Part shown: one piece after another, positions 33,420 through 44,627 of the stretch
How the letters are laid out: each line of letters opens with the position of its first letter
Numbering within the stretch: position 1 is the first letter of the stretch
From: Parastagonospora avenae f. sp. tritici 18332-5
Lineage: Eukaryota > Ascomycota > Dothideomycetes > Pleosporales > Phaeosphaeriaceae
Reading direction: 5' to 3'
Assembly: GCA_022559985.1 (NCBI GenBank)
Contig: JAFJTR010000038.1
Location: 124,001 to 188,000 of the forward strand
Length of the DNA: 64,000 nucleotides
The notes under the pieces: generated by a model
Database searches by the model: none
What the model was told of the DNA's origin: nothing
Seen by the model: only the letters and a program-made list of their open reading frames with translations
Made by a program: the position numbers and the translations under genes

Positions 33420-36182
33420 CTAGAATCCTACCGCCAACATAAGCCCATAGCCAACAGTAATAATCACAACAAACGTGATGATCGACGCCGGGACACCGCG
33501 TGTCAAGAAGTGCTTAACTTCAAGGTATCGTTGTCCGGTGTGTTGGTCTTCCATCATAATGGCAGCTACCGCTAATTAGCAAAGCGGGTTCGAGAGGCGT
33601 AGTAGGTAGGAAGTGACTTACTCATATTCGGGAACCCACTGGTCGGCAGCCCCATGGCTCCACTCGCCATAAGCACCGCGCCCATGACCAACAGGTTCGG
33701 ATGCGGCTCGGCCATTTGCTGACCAACCTGCTGCACAAGCGGCAGAACGATCAGCGCGGCGACTGTATGACTGATGAAGGTTGCGACCACCAATATCAAT
33801 GCACAAAACACCACAAGCACGCCATACAAACTCATGCCCTCGACGCCAGCAGTAATGGACTCGGCAATGGTATGCAACAGGCCAGACGAGTTGACAGACT
33901 TGCCAAGCGCCAGACCACCAGCAGCAAGAATGATGATGGTCCAGAGGAAGTTGTTAAAGTCTTCTTTGGTGAGGATGCCTGTGCCGAAGAACAGGACGAG
34001 CGGGATAATGGCCACGACTCCCATGTCGCCGAAAATCGGCTCGAGCTGGTGACTGACACACCACAAGATGATGGTGACAATTGTGACGATGGTGATGAAC
34101 CATTGTACGCCGGTGAACTTGTCCTTCATGGGGCGGATGGGCACGATGGTGGTGCCGCGGCCAGGCTTGAAGGTGAAGAGGAGCAGACCCCAGATACATA
34201 GGATAGAAATTATGCACACAGGGAGTGCAACGAAGAACCACACACCCCATGATGGTTCGGGGTTCATGTTCTGGAGTGCAATGAGATTTTGTGGCGAGGC
34301 AATAGGAGATGCTGCACCGCCGATGTTAGAGGATAGAGCGATACCGAGGAGTAGCGCTTTCGTCATATCGGAGTCGGCGGGAAGGTTGCGGAGGATCGGC
34401 TGCGGCTGTTAGTTGTGAACAAAGTCCTTCTGCACAGAACATACCTGAATGATGGAGAAGCAAAGGACGGGCGCCGCAACGTTGCTAATCCACATGCTTG
34501 CAAACATGGCAACAAACATGTTGGTGAGAAGCACGGTTCTTGGCTTCGTTCCAGCCTTGCTCAGCACAAACGTAGCCATCATCTTTGCAATGTTGTACTT
34601 GGACAGAGCAGCCGCAATGGTGAAGCCACCGAGCAACAGCATGATGACAGGAGTCCACATTGCAGAGAAAACGTAGCTGGCAGCGTGCTTGGAGTCGAGG
34701 CGCTCGTGCGTGTCATCGCTTCGAACGACATCAAGCGTGACAGCCAGGAATGGCACGAGTAGTGAAGTGACGAACAACGGGATTGCCTGCGATTGTCAGC
34801 GTTGATATCTTATTCGAGTTCGAGCTCCTACCTCAGTAGCCCACAACGAACTGACAAACACCACCATTGCCAAACAATTTTGCTGTTCCGGCTTTTCCAT
34901 GATAGGCAAAACCAGCAACACGACAAAGACAGCTATACAGGCCAGGAGCATCCAGAAAGTCTTGCTGATCAGCCATTGCGGGCACCTGTACTTTCCAATC
35001 GGCGTTGACACTTCCTTGAGATCTGGCTGAATCTCATCACCTTGGCGTCGGATCTTGCCGCCAGTGGTGTCGCGTCCGAGAAGTGTCTGGGTGATACCAA
35101 TATTGGCCGCCTGCGCCTTCCGCTCGATACCAATCATCTCTCGCCAGACAGTGTTTCGCTCCCAGACCACGTGCTCTCGCAGATGGAGTCTCAGTTCGCG
35201 CTTCGCCTCGGCGACATCGCCCTTGGTACATAAATGTGCGTATGCAGACTCGATGCGATCCAAGTTTTCGGTCAACTGGTCCATGGTGCTCTGCTGGAAT
35301 GGGTGTGCTGGGTACACGTATTTGTTGAGGTAGTGGCTCTTAAGCTTGCGATCCAGGATCTTGTCGTACTTCTTGAGCACCTTCTCAAACCCAGTCTTGT
35401 TGAGCTGGATAAAAGATCGCAGCTCGCATAGCGACACATAGACACTGACAGTACGCTTCTTAAGCGACACGCCCTCGTCATACAACGCAGAAAACGCCAT
35501 GTCGTTGTAGTCTTCGAAAGCCACGCTTGTTCTCCGCCGCGACGCAGAGTAGTCGGTGGAAGCTGCCATGTTCTCATCATGCGTCCGCGAGCGGCGCACA
35601 CGCCCATCGGGGCTCTTCTTCCGTAACCGCGATGTCTCGTTGAAGTCGTCGTCGGAATCGTCCTCGGCGTGGTCGTCGTTTGTGGACTGTCCGCTTGCTG
35701 CACTCATGGTGCGGGGCTTGGTGAAGCCGACCTGTCTGAAAATACTGCTCTTGCGCAATCTCTGTTCTGGCGGCATATGCGCCTGCTCCTGCTCGAATCC
35801 ATCTGTCTCCTCGTCGTACGTCTCTTCGTCTTTGAGCAAGGCATCTAGCTCGTCGTATATCTCATTTTCCTTGAGCTGATAGAAAGACGTGACCTTCTCC
35901 AGCTCTGCATCCAGCGTATTTGTGAAGATCTTGTCTGGATCATCAATGTCTCCAACCAGCAGGGGCGAGGATTCCGGATCGGCGTGCTCGTGTTTCTGGT
36001 TGATCTGCGTCTCGAGTGTGTAGATTCTGTGCAAAGTTGTGAGTCAGCTCCTGGCCTTGGTGATGCGCCGCTTTTCGTCTGACGGGTGGTGAGACGTACT
36101 GTTTCTTGAGGTTGCTGTATGCGATATAGTGATTGCTCCAGTCCGGCACCGCATTAAACTGCAGGCTGTGGGAGAACTTCAT
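33420..36182 (-). CDS. SPX-domain low-affinity phosphate transporter (PHO87/PHO90/PHO91 type)
   Basis: Imports inorganic phosphate, or exports it from the vacuole if PHO91-like. Five exons: 36100-36182, 34832-36026, 34445-34786, 33622-34399 and 33420-33565, giving 847 aa. The four introns (36027-36099, 34787-34831, 34400-34444, 33566-33621) are GT-AG and in phase. The N-terminal SPX domain, a sensor of inositol pyrophosphates, starts MKFSHSLQFNAVPDWSNHYI with the Lys-rich helix SNLKKQ, and its last part is NKTGFEKVLKKYDKILDRKL at about 250-269. An acidic/Ser-rich insert of about 100 residues splits it. The C-terminal half is a SLC13/DASS-type membrane domain with about ten segments and two typical motifs: SNVAAPVLCFSIIQ, and SNIGGAASPIASPQN with MGLPTSGFPNM. 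The last-intron acceptor is ambiguous (TTAG or GTAG, two residues' difference). Confidence 0.93.
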
Positions 36183-36241
36183 CTCTTCGGCCTCGCGAAG
36201 CTGCTCGAGCTTCTCCCGTCTCCTCCTGTCCCGCTTGCTCT

Positions 36242-36247
36242 CACGTG
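36242..36247. promoter_or_regulatory. CACGTG E-box near the phosphate transporter start
   Basis: Palindromic E-box 60 bp upstream of the transporter ATG. Fungal PHO4/NUC-1 bHLH proteins bind CACGTG, but so do others. At this distance it may lie in the 5' leader. Confidence 0.35.
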
Positions 36248-36925
36248 CGCTCTCTTGTACTGTATGTGTGCGTGTGCGTGTGTCTAGCTCTTGGAGCTCA
36301 AAGCTCTGGGCTCTGTCAACGTCACGGTACTGGCTAAAGGCGTCCAGCGTGGTGGTGGAAGTGGGAAAGAGCGCAGCTCAAGGCGGCAGGCGCGACGGGT
36401 GTGTGCGCTAGATCGGTGAACGGATGGCGTGGGTCAGGTGGAGGTGCGGCATTCGGAGGCTACCTGCAAGTTATTCTAGCGTGTGGGGATTGGCGCGTTG
36501 GTGGTATCGCCTTTTTTGGCTCGTGAGCTTCAGATGTGACGAAGCCAAGAGGATGTGCACGGGTCCGATTCATTGGTTGCCGTTCGAGCCCGCCGACCAA
36601 ACCTTCGGTAAAACCTCGCTGCACCGCGCGATACATCTTGGCTTGTTTGTCAAAAGGCGTCTTTACTGACGACATGTCTCACAGTTGCGTCGAGTCAACT
36701 CAAGGCACATTCACGCATGAGCAAGCGGCTGCCGTGCATCAGGAACCCTGCTGATAACCCGACATTCAGAGCTCGCTTAGCATGAATTCGGCTAGCCTCG
36801 CCGCTATGGCATCACCCAATCGCTGGTAGAAACGTGTGAGTTAGTCTCTTTCCCTACCCGTCCACGCTAGATTGAAAAAAAAACGTGCAAGTCGTCATAG
36901 TCTGTCCATTCACATATCAGATATT

Positions 36926-36987
36926 TCATGCACGTGGGGGTTGTGACGGATCATCTTTATGTACGTGAGGGTTGCAAAGGATCAGCT
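36926..36987 (+). repeat. Imperfect 31-bp tandem duplication
   Basis: Two adjacent 31-bp units beginning TCATGCACGTGGGGGTTG and TTATGTACGTGAGGGTTG and both ending with GGATCANCT. Roughly three quarters of positions match by eye. Several of the differences are C/T or G/A transitions. Confidence 0.55.
36931..36938. promoter_or_regulatory. CACGTGGG, high-affinity PHO4-type site
   Basis: CACGTG followed by GG, the flank preferred by Pho4, 749 bp upstream of the SPX transporter ATG and closer to the TRP5 stop. It lies in the first unit of a degenerate 31-bp tandem duplication; the second unit has TACGTGAG. Binding is an inference. Confidence 0.4.
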
Positions 36988-37084
36988 TGATTCAATTGCT
37001 ATAGATTGCATATGACGTCGTGTTCAATGTCGCGTGATCAGACTGTTCACATGTTAGCAAAAGTATAGAACCAAGTTTGTGGCA

Positions 37085-39475
37085 TCACTTACACCTCAGA
37101 TCCCAGCCAATCTTGGGTCCAAGCTTGGGCAGCTCCTCAGCAACACTCTGGACGTCCTTGTCGCCACGGCCTGAGACGCAGATGACAATGTCCTGGTCCT
37201 TGCTCATGGTCTTCGCCAACTCAATGGCACCAAAGACAGCGTGGGATGTCTCCAGCGCTGGAATGATACCCTCCAGCTGCGAGAGGAGACGGAAGCCCTT
37301 GAAAGCATCGGCATCGGTGCAAGCGATGAACTTGGCGCGATCGTTATCCTTCCAGCTGGCAAGCTCAGGACCGACACCGGGGTAGTCAAGGCCCGCAGAG
37401 ACAGAGTGTGTCTCACTAATCTGTCCGTGCTTGTTCTGGAGGACATAGGTGCGTACACCATGGAGCACGCCCTTGGTGCCAGCAGAGAGCGTGGCGCTGT
37501 GGCGCTCAGTATCGATACCATCACCACCGGCCTCTACACCAAGTAGCTTAACAGACGGGTCCTTCGAGAACGGGTAGAACATGCCGACAGCGTTACTGCC
37601 ACCACCAACGCAAGCAACAACCGCATCAGGGAGCTTTCCACGCTTTTCCTGCATCTGCTGCTTCGTCTCGTTTCCGATGATGGACTGGAAGGTACGGACG
37701 ATCGTAGGAAACGGATGAGGCCCGATGGCAGATCCGATGATGTAGTGGGTCGTGTCGAGGTGCACAACCCAAGCGCGCATAGCCTCGTTGACGGCGTCGC
37801 GGAGAGTCTGCGCGCCAGCCTCAACAGCGACGACCGAAGCACCAAGCAACTTGATACGGAAGACGTTCAGCGCCTGGCGCCTGACGTCCTCGGCACCCAT
37901 GTAAATGGTGCACTTCATGTTGAACTTCGCGCAAACTGTGGCAGTTGCAACACCGTGCTGGCCAGCTCCAGTTTCGGCGATGATCTCTGTCTTTCCAAGT
38001 CTGCGAGCAACCAAGACCTGGCCCAGCGCATTATTGATCTTGTGACTTCCAGTATGGTTGAGATCCTCGCGCTTCAACCAGATGTTTGCACCGCCAGCAT
38101 GTTCCGTGAGGCGTTCTGCCAGATGCAGATGCCCTGGTCGGCCCATCCAGTCGTAGTAGGACCTGTACTCTTCCCAGAATTTCGGATCGTCAATTGCGGC
38201 ACTGAAGCCCTTTTCGAGTTCGGAAAGACAGTCCATGAGGGATTCAGGCACGTACTGGCCACCAAACTCGCCAAATCGAGGCGGATGGGCATGGTCCTCA
38301 TCGAATCCATCGGAGCCGGTGTTCAGCGCCTCAAGCTGGTCGGCAAGGCCAGGACCATCAGGCGTATCAGCATCTGTGATGACCTTGTCAACATGAACAC
38401 CGGTGGGCTCCTTAGCCTCTGCCAGAGTCTCAACAATGCCGACTTCGCGCGTAGTCGCCCGGCTGCTCTTGCCGCAAATCATGTCGCAGTATTTCTCGAC
38501 AGCCTCCGCTTCTTTGCCTTCGCCAGCCTGAGCAATGGTGTTGATGATCTGACTTCCAATGACTACACCCTCTGCGATCTTTCCGACGCTAACGAAATGG
38601 TCTCGCGTGCTGACACCGAATCCAACCGCAGCAGGGATGTTGCCAGAGTACTTGTGTACTCGCTCGAGCAGCTGAGGAAGCGCAGCATTCATTGTTCCAG
38701 AGGCACCAGTGACTCCCATACGCGACACAACGTAAATGAAGGAATCAGCAATCTTGCAAAGGACGCGCATGCGGTGTTCAGAGGTAGCGGGTGCGATAAG
38801 AGGGACGTAGGAGAGACTGAAATGTGGTCAGCAATTTCATCTTGCATCTAGATCGAGATAAAACGGACCCATAGCTGCGGCAGAAGTTCCTGAATCGCAG
38901 AGCCTCCTCAGGTGGCAGATCGACCATGATAAAGCCGTTGGCGCCTGCCTCCTTAGCATCCTGGAGCATGCGCTCCTCGCCGTAGCTCAACAAGGGGTTG
39001 TAGTAGCCCATAAGCAAGACCGGTGCCTTGAGACCGCGCTTTCGCGCATCACGGATCATCTGCAACACATCTCCTGTGTTGATGCCATTCTTGAGCGCTT
39101 GCTATGTCCGGAACTGTCAGATGTTGCTTCGAACGTGGCGATTGACTCAACATACAGTGTTCGCAGTCTGGATGGTGGGGCCGTCGGCGATGGGGTCGGT
39201 GAAGGGCATGCCAAGCTCGATGATGTCTGCAAATGTCAATTGATGCGTCTCGATCAGTTTCTCTGCTTGATCGCTCTTTGTACTTACCGGCACCACCAGC
39301 CTCCATTCCCAGCATGATATCAGCCGTCGCCTGCTTGGTGGGGTAACCTGCAGTCACATATGTGACGAGGGCCGACTAGACTTTCCGTCAGCGAATATCT
39401 GTCTGCCAGAAGTACTTGGTAACGTACGCGGCCCTCCTTCTTGCATTGTGCGAACGTCTTCTTGATGCCGTCCAT
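37085..39475 (-). CDS. TRP5: Bifunctional tryptophan synthase (alpha-beta fusion)
   Basis: Catalyses the last two steps of tryptophan synthesis: indole-3-glycerol phosphate to indole (alpha), then indole plus serine to tryptophan (beta, PLP). Five exons: 39428-39475, 39288-39375, 39156-39226, 38869-39101 and 37085-38816, giving 723 aa. Introns (39376-39427, 39227-39287, 39102-39155, 38817-38868) are all in phase; the last has an unusual GTCCGT donor. The alpha domain shows catalytic Glu49 and Asp60 (DIIELGMPFTDPIADGPTIQ), the same numbers as in E. coli TrpA. The linker at about 260-325 is Glu/Asp-rich, then the beta domain starts PPRFGEFGGQYVPE. The PLP lysine is Lys406 (HTGSHKINNA), with ETGAGQHG and the phosphate loop CVGGGSNAVGM. 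Yeast Trp5 is 707 aa. ATG 39475 is the first in frame. A GCN4/CPC1 site and TATA box lie upstream. Confidence 0.97.
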
Positions 39476-39551
39476 GTTGGGCTTGAGTGGCTGTGTAAAG
39501 TATGCGTGAAGAAATATGTCCAATTACTGAACAGTGACACGTTTTGGCTTC

Positions 39552-39559
39552 CTTATATA
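39552..39559 (-). promoter_or_regulatory. TATA box of TRP5
   Basis: TATATAAG read on the minus strand, 77-84 bases upstream of the TRP5 ATG and just downstream of the TGACTCA site, a normal order for an inducible fungal promoter. Confidence 0.55.
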
Positions 39560-39572
39560 TCAGGAAATGCGA

Positions 39573-39579
39573 TGACTCA
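39573..39579. promoter_or_regulatory. GCN4/CPC1 (AP-1-like) site of TRP5
   Basis: Perfect TGACTCA about 100 bases upstream of the TRP5 ATG. Gcn4 in yeast and CPC1/CpcA in filamentous fungi bind this to induce amino-acid biosynthesis genes under starvation. A 6/7 match (TGAGTCT) occurs at 39618-39624. Another perfect copy at 39143-39149 falls inside TRP5 intron 3. Confidence 0.7.
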
Positions 39580-40100
39580 GTTATGTCAACGTGTCAGCAA
39601 AGTGAATGGAGTTGAGATGAGTCTTAGTGTATACAATTTATTGCTGCCGAAGGCGGAGATTCGGCGGCGACTCCCCCGCGTTAATCCGTTCTAGGGAAGG
39701 CGCGGCATCCTAAACGTTCGAGACGTCCGACATTGACAAAGGTACACCTTATTCTCCCGCTCTATTCAGCCATTGAGGATACTTGCTATATGCGCGTTGC
39801 CCTGAAACAACAAGATGATGAGAGCAATTCATCTCCATCAACTCTCCGCAAGCTCGCATATTTTCATTATCGCTTTCGCATCTCAAAGATGACGTCACTG
39901 GACCCTTGAATCTGCCTCGATCTTCATAGTCTTGAGTGCGCACGACCATCACTCACCTTCAAGCATCACCATCAGTCGTCTGATTTTTGAACACACTGTA
40001 TTGCGTTGTCACAATGCATTCTACACTCGCCATTAATTGATGTGCCATTGACTTGCAATCTTATCTGCAGATTGTATTCATACTCATCATCACATAACAC

Positions 40101-41260
40101 CTATGCCTGGACCGAGACCTCCTTGAGCTCCTCTTGAAGCGCAATAGGGTTGGGCGCAAACTGGGCTGGCTCACCCGTCGGGTCATCTGCACCAGCCTCC
40201 TTCATACCACCCAGAATCATCGAGGTGGGAGCCATAGCCTGCCATTGCCACGGATCGGTAAACGCCTTGAACTTCTCGTCGTGCCACTGTCCAGCGGTGA
40301 TGTATCGGCCCTCGCTGTCCACAAACATGGTGTCGTCCTCGGCGCGGAGGAAGTAAGCGATCGAGTAGCGGTGCTCAGACGGGCTAAAGGGCACGACGCG
40401 GTGAATGCATGAGTTGAATTTCATGCCGCTGGCGAAACGCAGAGAGTCACCGATATGAACGAACGCGCAGCCGGGCTTTGGTGCGACGAAACCCATTTCC
40501 CGCGCACCACAAGTGCCTGGCGGGCGAACCTGAAGACCCCACTGCTCGCTGAAGAGAAGAGTGAGGGAGCTGATGTCGGTGTGCTTCTGGTGGCCGACTT
40601 TGTTGTTACCAGAAATGTCTGAAGGGAGGTAATGCATCATGGAGAGCTGACGGTCATTAGTCACATTGCATGTCACTGGAAAGACTTGCTTACCGTGGTA
40701 GCTGACGGACGATCGTTGCGATGCGAGTTTTCGAAACGCGAAGCCCCGGTCAAGTTCAGACCATTCGACAAAGCCGCCAAGATGACCTTGGTAATCGTGT
40801 TGCAACTGCCAATAGTGTTCTCCAGGATCCTGAGTTCACCATTGTTCTTGATTGGCTGAGGAACCTTGGGGCTGCCTCGTTGGATCTCATCGCGGGAGAC
40901 CTTCAGCATCTCGTACCCATCCTTTGTACCAGGGCCAAAAGCACCGGTACGACTGCCAACTGGCTCGTAGCCCAAGTGGGATGAGATGAGCCCGTACTCG
41001 TTCTTCTGCTCAATCGGTGCATCGAAGAAGCGCTTCATGAGCTTCAGTGTCTCTTGCTGATCGCCAAGCATGCGTCCGCCATCGATTGATTGAAGATCGA
41101 GGTAGAAGTAACCTTCCTCTTCGCAGGCCTTTGTTACTTTCTCGACTTCGGTGGGGTCCTGCGAGAGGAGCAATGCGTAGTTGACGGTCTGCATGGACCA
41201 GACAGGCACTTGCTTGCCCTGCCATTCGACCGTCTGTGGAATCTCGGTCACTGGAGCCAT
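40101..41260 (-). CDS. 2-oxoglutarate/Fe(II) dioxygenase, isopenicillin-N-synthase-like
   Basis: Non-haem iron oxygenase of the DIOX_N/2OG-FeII_Oxy family. Exons 40694-41260 and 40101-40646, intron 40647-40693 (GTAAGC donor, CTAAT branch, CAG), phase 0, 370 aa. The iron ligands are His211, Asp213 and His271 (KHTDISSLTLLF and NSCIHRVV), and the 2-oxoglutarate binder is Arg282 in the RxS motif (HRYSIAYFL). The N-terminal half carries the usual PVWSM strand and ACEEEGYFYLD. Fungal relatives act on small metabolites, including alkaloids, flavonoid-like compounds and amino-acid derivatives; I cannot assign a substrate. The start ATG at 41260 gives a normal family length. A second, unrelated 2OG enzyme lies 0.67 kb upstream on the same strand. 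Confidence 0.9.
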
Positions 41261-41926
41261 GATTTCTTGAGAGTGTAAACAGACTTTAGTGATGGCGAGA
41301 AAGATATGGATATTTTTCAAGTGAGTCCGGCTCGCTACCTCCTCCCAGTATCTCCAGATGGGTTTATATACATAGAGCCCAGTCTTCACTCATCGCCTAT
41401 CGACGTTGTACCGCATATGGACGCCTACTGATCATGGGATATACAACCTTGATTAACTCACGTTAAGGAGATATGACGGATAAACTACAATCCTGTACAA
41501 CGCCACCAACCACGGAGATTATTCAAAAGTACCCTCGCGGTTTCCCCGCTCTCCCTTGTCTCATGATGGTGGTGGGGCAGCTCCTATAGTAGTGGGACCG
41601 CCCACGCTACCGGCAGATCTTCATGCACCTCACAGCATACCGACATCACCGAGTCCAATGAGAGTACCATTTCATTCTCGTCCCCACTAGTTCCAGCAAG
41701 AACTCTCGGTCGCCAAGCCAACAGCTTGGAAGAATTCGTCTTTCGAAAAGACTGTTACTGAAGAGAAACGGGGCAACGAAGGAGGCAGACCATAGCATTA
41801 TCTTCAAGAGGGTGCTATATCAAGATCTTGATGTATGGGGGCATAACGTTGCAGGAGAACAAACTCGCCAACCACCATAAGATACTGCTAGACCTGCAAT
41901 CTCCCTCCAGCCAAGCATGCGCCTAT
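41261..41926. other. Intergenic region between two oxygenase genes
   Basis: Promoter of the isopenicillin-N-synthase-like gene. No shared motif with the other oxygenase's upstream region was noticed. No gene seen. Confidence 0.45.
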
Positions 41927-42778
41927 CTAATCATCATACAGAACAATACACCTTACTTCGATCGACTGTCTCGACACGTCACCCGCATACACCTTATCCT
42001 CAAACGCGCTATGCAGCGCCCTGCGTGCAACCCCCTCATTCGAATCGAAGCACTTGATCAGCAACACGTCCTCTGGTTCCATGCGATGCTTGTAATACCA
42101 GCGATGATCGGCATTATACCTGACCACCCACTGCTTCCCCGGGAAGCCGTTTTCCGTCATATCCGCCTCGACAAGGTCGGCATCCAGAACTGAACGCGAA
42201 TCCGCGACTGCAATCGGGTCTTTGAGTATTGTGGCAATCGGCCGCCAGATATTGATGATTTGGTACTGATGCTTCAGTAGCTCGTCAGCTTCAGAGCGGA
42301 ATTCCCAGCGCAGGCGTATTTCAGCTCCAGCATAGGATTGGTCGACGTGGGTTTTTGTGACGGGTCCGCGGTTCTTCAGGTTGGAAAAGCCGAGGTGGTG
42401 CCATTGCGTTGGGCCGCGGCGGACTTTGTGGTTGAAGATGTGTATGCGGGACGAGCCTGTGATGTTCCTGAGGAGCTGCTTGCATTCGTCGTAGTAAGTT
42501 GATACGATCGCGTTCTCGTCGGTGAAGGCATTCTCCTGGCTTTTGTGACGGCAATATTGGAACCCAGTGGTGTTTAGGGAGTATCGTTCTTCGTCTCCAC
42601 TTACATCATGGACGATGAAGGGATGTGCTAGATGTGGCCGTTCGTTGGTGATATGACCTTTTCCTATGAATATCGGCGTGGGCGTTGACCCATCTCCAGG
42701 ATCGTCCCAGTAGTTGAGCGTTGTTTCGATGTGATGCTTCTGTTCTAAACGGTCGTCGGTCTTTGGTGGTTTATCCAT
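41927..42778 (-). CDS. AsaB/CmcJ-like 2OG-Fe(II) hydroxylase/desaturase
   Basis: 283 aa in one exon, starting at the ATG at 42778. It resembles the fungal GA4-desaturase/CmcJ/AsaB family of non-haem iron enzymes. These have the order: N-terminal LNYWDD motif, YDECKQLL, RIHIFNHKVR, then THVDQS with His144 and Asp146 as ligands, then IINIWRPI, DPIAVADSRSV, WYYKHRMEPEDVLLIKCFDS and a distal His256 (RRALHSAF). All of these are present, so it looks complete. AsaB hydroxylates or desaturates peptide-derived metabolites in aspergillic acid synthesis; other members act in meroterpenoid paths. Here no synthase lies near, so the substrate is unknown. Divergent from the M20 amidohydrolase gene, 321 bp away, so the two could share a promoter. 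Confidence 0.87.
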   Translation of the reverse strand: MDKPPKTDDRLEQKHHIETTLNYWDDPGDGSTPTPIFIGKGHITNERPHLAHPFIVHDVSGDEERYSLNTTGFQYCRHKSQENAFTDENAIVSTYYDECKQLLRNITGSSRIHIFNHKVRRGPTQWHHLGFSNLKNRGPVTKTHVDQSYAGAEIRLRWEFRSEADELLKHQYQIINIWRPIATILKDPIAVADSRSVLDADLVEADMTENGFPGKQWVVRYNADHRWYYKHRMEPEDVLLIKCFDSNEGVARRALHSAFEDKVYAGDVSRQSIEVRCIVLYDD

Positions 42779-43099
42779 TTCAAGAAATTTGGCAATACTT
42801 CGAAAGAATGGACTCGTCTCTTAGGACTCAGAGTGTGGGTGTTGCAAGGTGATTCAAAAGAAGATACGCTGGTATCTGCAACTGCCGGGATTGAACAGTG
42901 CGTACATACTCTGTCGGAACAATTCGCTTTGCCGCGGTAATTAATCCTGGTAAACTCGAATTAATACCCGCGCATCGTAACACAATGACCTAGAGATACT
43001 CGGCTGGTCTCCACAGCTCCACGTGGCGTCCTCAATCTCGCGGGTGACGTACAGCCTCAGTGTCGAGAAAGCATCAAGCAGACTTGAGAAAAATTCCCG
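42779..43099. other. Short divergent promoter
   Basis: 321 bp between the AsaB-like gene (minus) and the M20 gene (plus). Contains CACGTG at 43020-43025. No other element recognised. Confidence 0.5.
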
Positions 43100-44496
43100 A
43101 TGCTTTGTAAGGTAGAGAATGAAAGTGATGGGTTCATCGACTTAAATCATCTCCCTGGGGTTATAGAAGAGCTAGGTAAGGACGGTGAAACCAACACAGA
43201 GGCGTACCTCAGGGACATTGATGACTCTGTTGAATGTCTGCAGTCCTCGCTATGGCCTCTGAATCAGTACATACACGATAATCCCGAACTCGCGTTCGCA
43301 GAGTACAAGGCGCACGATGCTTTGACGGAATACATACGCTCGTTCGCTGGCTGGGAGGTTACAATATCAGCACATGGGATTGAAACAGCATGGATCGCAA
43401 CAAATGACAGTGGAAGGGACGGACCTGTCGTGTCTTTCAATGCTGAGATGGGTATATGCTCTCTCCGCACATCCTCATGGCCGACCACTCATTGTTTGCA
43501 GATGCACTGCCCGACTTGGGCCATGCGTGTGGGCATAATCTGATCGCAATTGCATCTCTTGCCGCTGGCATAACAACAGCCAATATGATCGAGAAATACG
43601 GCCTTCCAGGAAAAGTGATGATATTCGGCACACCAGGAGAAGAAGGCATCGGCGGCGGCAAGATCCAACTACTCAAGGCCGGAGCCTACGATGGCGTCGA
43701 CATCTCTCTCATCTCACACCCCGGCATATACAACAACAGTCCCCGCGTGCGCACCACCGCCTTCTCCAGAATCGAAGTTGAATACTTCGGCCGTGCTGCA
43801 CACGCAGCGAACAGTCCCTGGCTAGGCGTCAACGCCCTCGACGCTCTCATCATCGCATACACCGCAATCTCCGCCCTGCGCCAGCAAACAATGTCCACCG
43901 ACATCATCGGCATGAACATCACCAACGGCGGCGCACGCCCAAACGTCATCCACGCCTACGCCGCAGGCACATGTGTGATCCGCGCCAACACATCTGCGCG
44001 TCTCAGCGAGCTCGAAGTAAAAGTCAGCGCGTGTTTCCGTGCCGGCGCTGAAGCTACTGGCGCGCGCGTCGAGACCAAAATCACGCCTGGATACGCAGAC
44101 CATGTTCCCAATCGCGCCCTTGCAGCTTCGTATACCAACTACTGGAACGCTCTACCTGACGTTCCTGGTCCGCCGATTCCGTCGGGCGAGCAGTACACGT
44201 ATGTCAAGGCGAGCACTGACCAGGGGAATATCAGCTATGCGATGCCGAGCGTGAATGCGAGTTTTGCGATTCCGCCTGGACCGAAGAAGGGGCCGCCGCA
44301 TACGCCGGATTTTGAGGGTGCGTCAGGAACGAGGGAGGCGTTTGAGAGGGCGCTGAGGGTGGCGAAGGCGTTGGCAGGGACGGCGGTGGATGTTTTGGGG
44401 ACGCCGGGGTTGTTGGAGGAGGTCAAGGAGGAGTGGGGGAGGGATATGGAAGATGCGAAGGAGGGGAAGCAGGATGTGGGACAGAACAGGAGATAG
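43100..44496 (+). CDS. M20-family amidohydrolase/peptidase
   Basis: Zinc-dependent hydrolase of the M20 family, closest in style to PM20D2-like amidohydrolases that cleave N-acyl or dipeptide amides. Exons 43100-43451 and 43502-44496, intron 43452-43501 (GTATAT...TTGCAG), phase 1, 448 aa. Key pieces: HDNPELAFAEYKAH at about 55-68, the spliced metal-binding block EMDALPDLGHACGHN (Asp118, His125, His129), the catalytic/metal Glu pair in FGTPGEEGIGGGK, YFGRAAHAANSPWLGVNALD of the dimerisation lid, and a late DQGNISYAMPSVN. Without splicing the Asp-His block is broken, so the intron is well supported. The ATG at 43100 is the first in frame; the first 40 residues are variable. The C-terminal 35 residues are charged and extra. 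Convergent with the DUF3632 gene, stops 131 bp apart. Confidence 0.88.
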
Positions 44497-44627
44497 GACG
44501 GTATGAAGACTTAGCAGACCCAATCGATCGTTTTATTACATATGTCCCGCTTTTTCGTGGTGGTTGAGAGCGTCAGGACGAAAAGGCATGCTGCGACACA
44601 TGTCAAGAACCAATCAAATGAACCAAC

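Larger units (their letters stand above)
36183..37084. other. Promoter region of the phosphate transporter gene
   Basis: 902 bp between TRP5's stop and the transporter's ATG, both on the minus strand. Contains two CACGTG sites (36242-36247 and 36931-36936), a GTGTGC-rich run near 36264-36282 and a degenerate 31-bp duplication at 36926-36987. Confidence 0.55.
39476..40100. other. TRP5 promoter region
   Basis: Between the oxygenase stop at 40101 and the TRP5 start, both genes on the minus strand. Holds the TATA box and GCN4/CPC1 site listed separately. The rest has no recognised elements. Confidence 0.6.
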
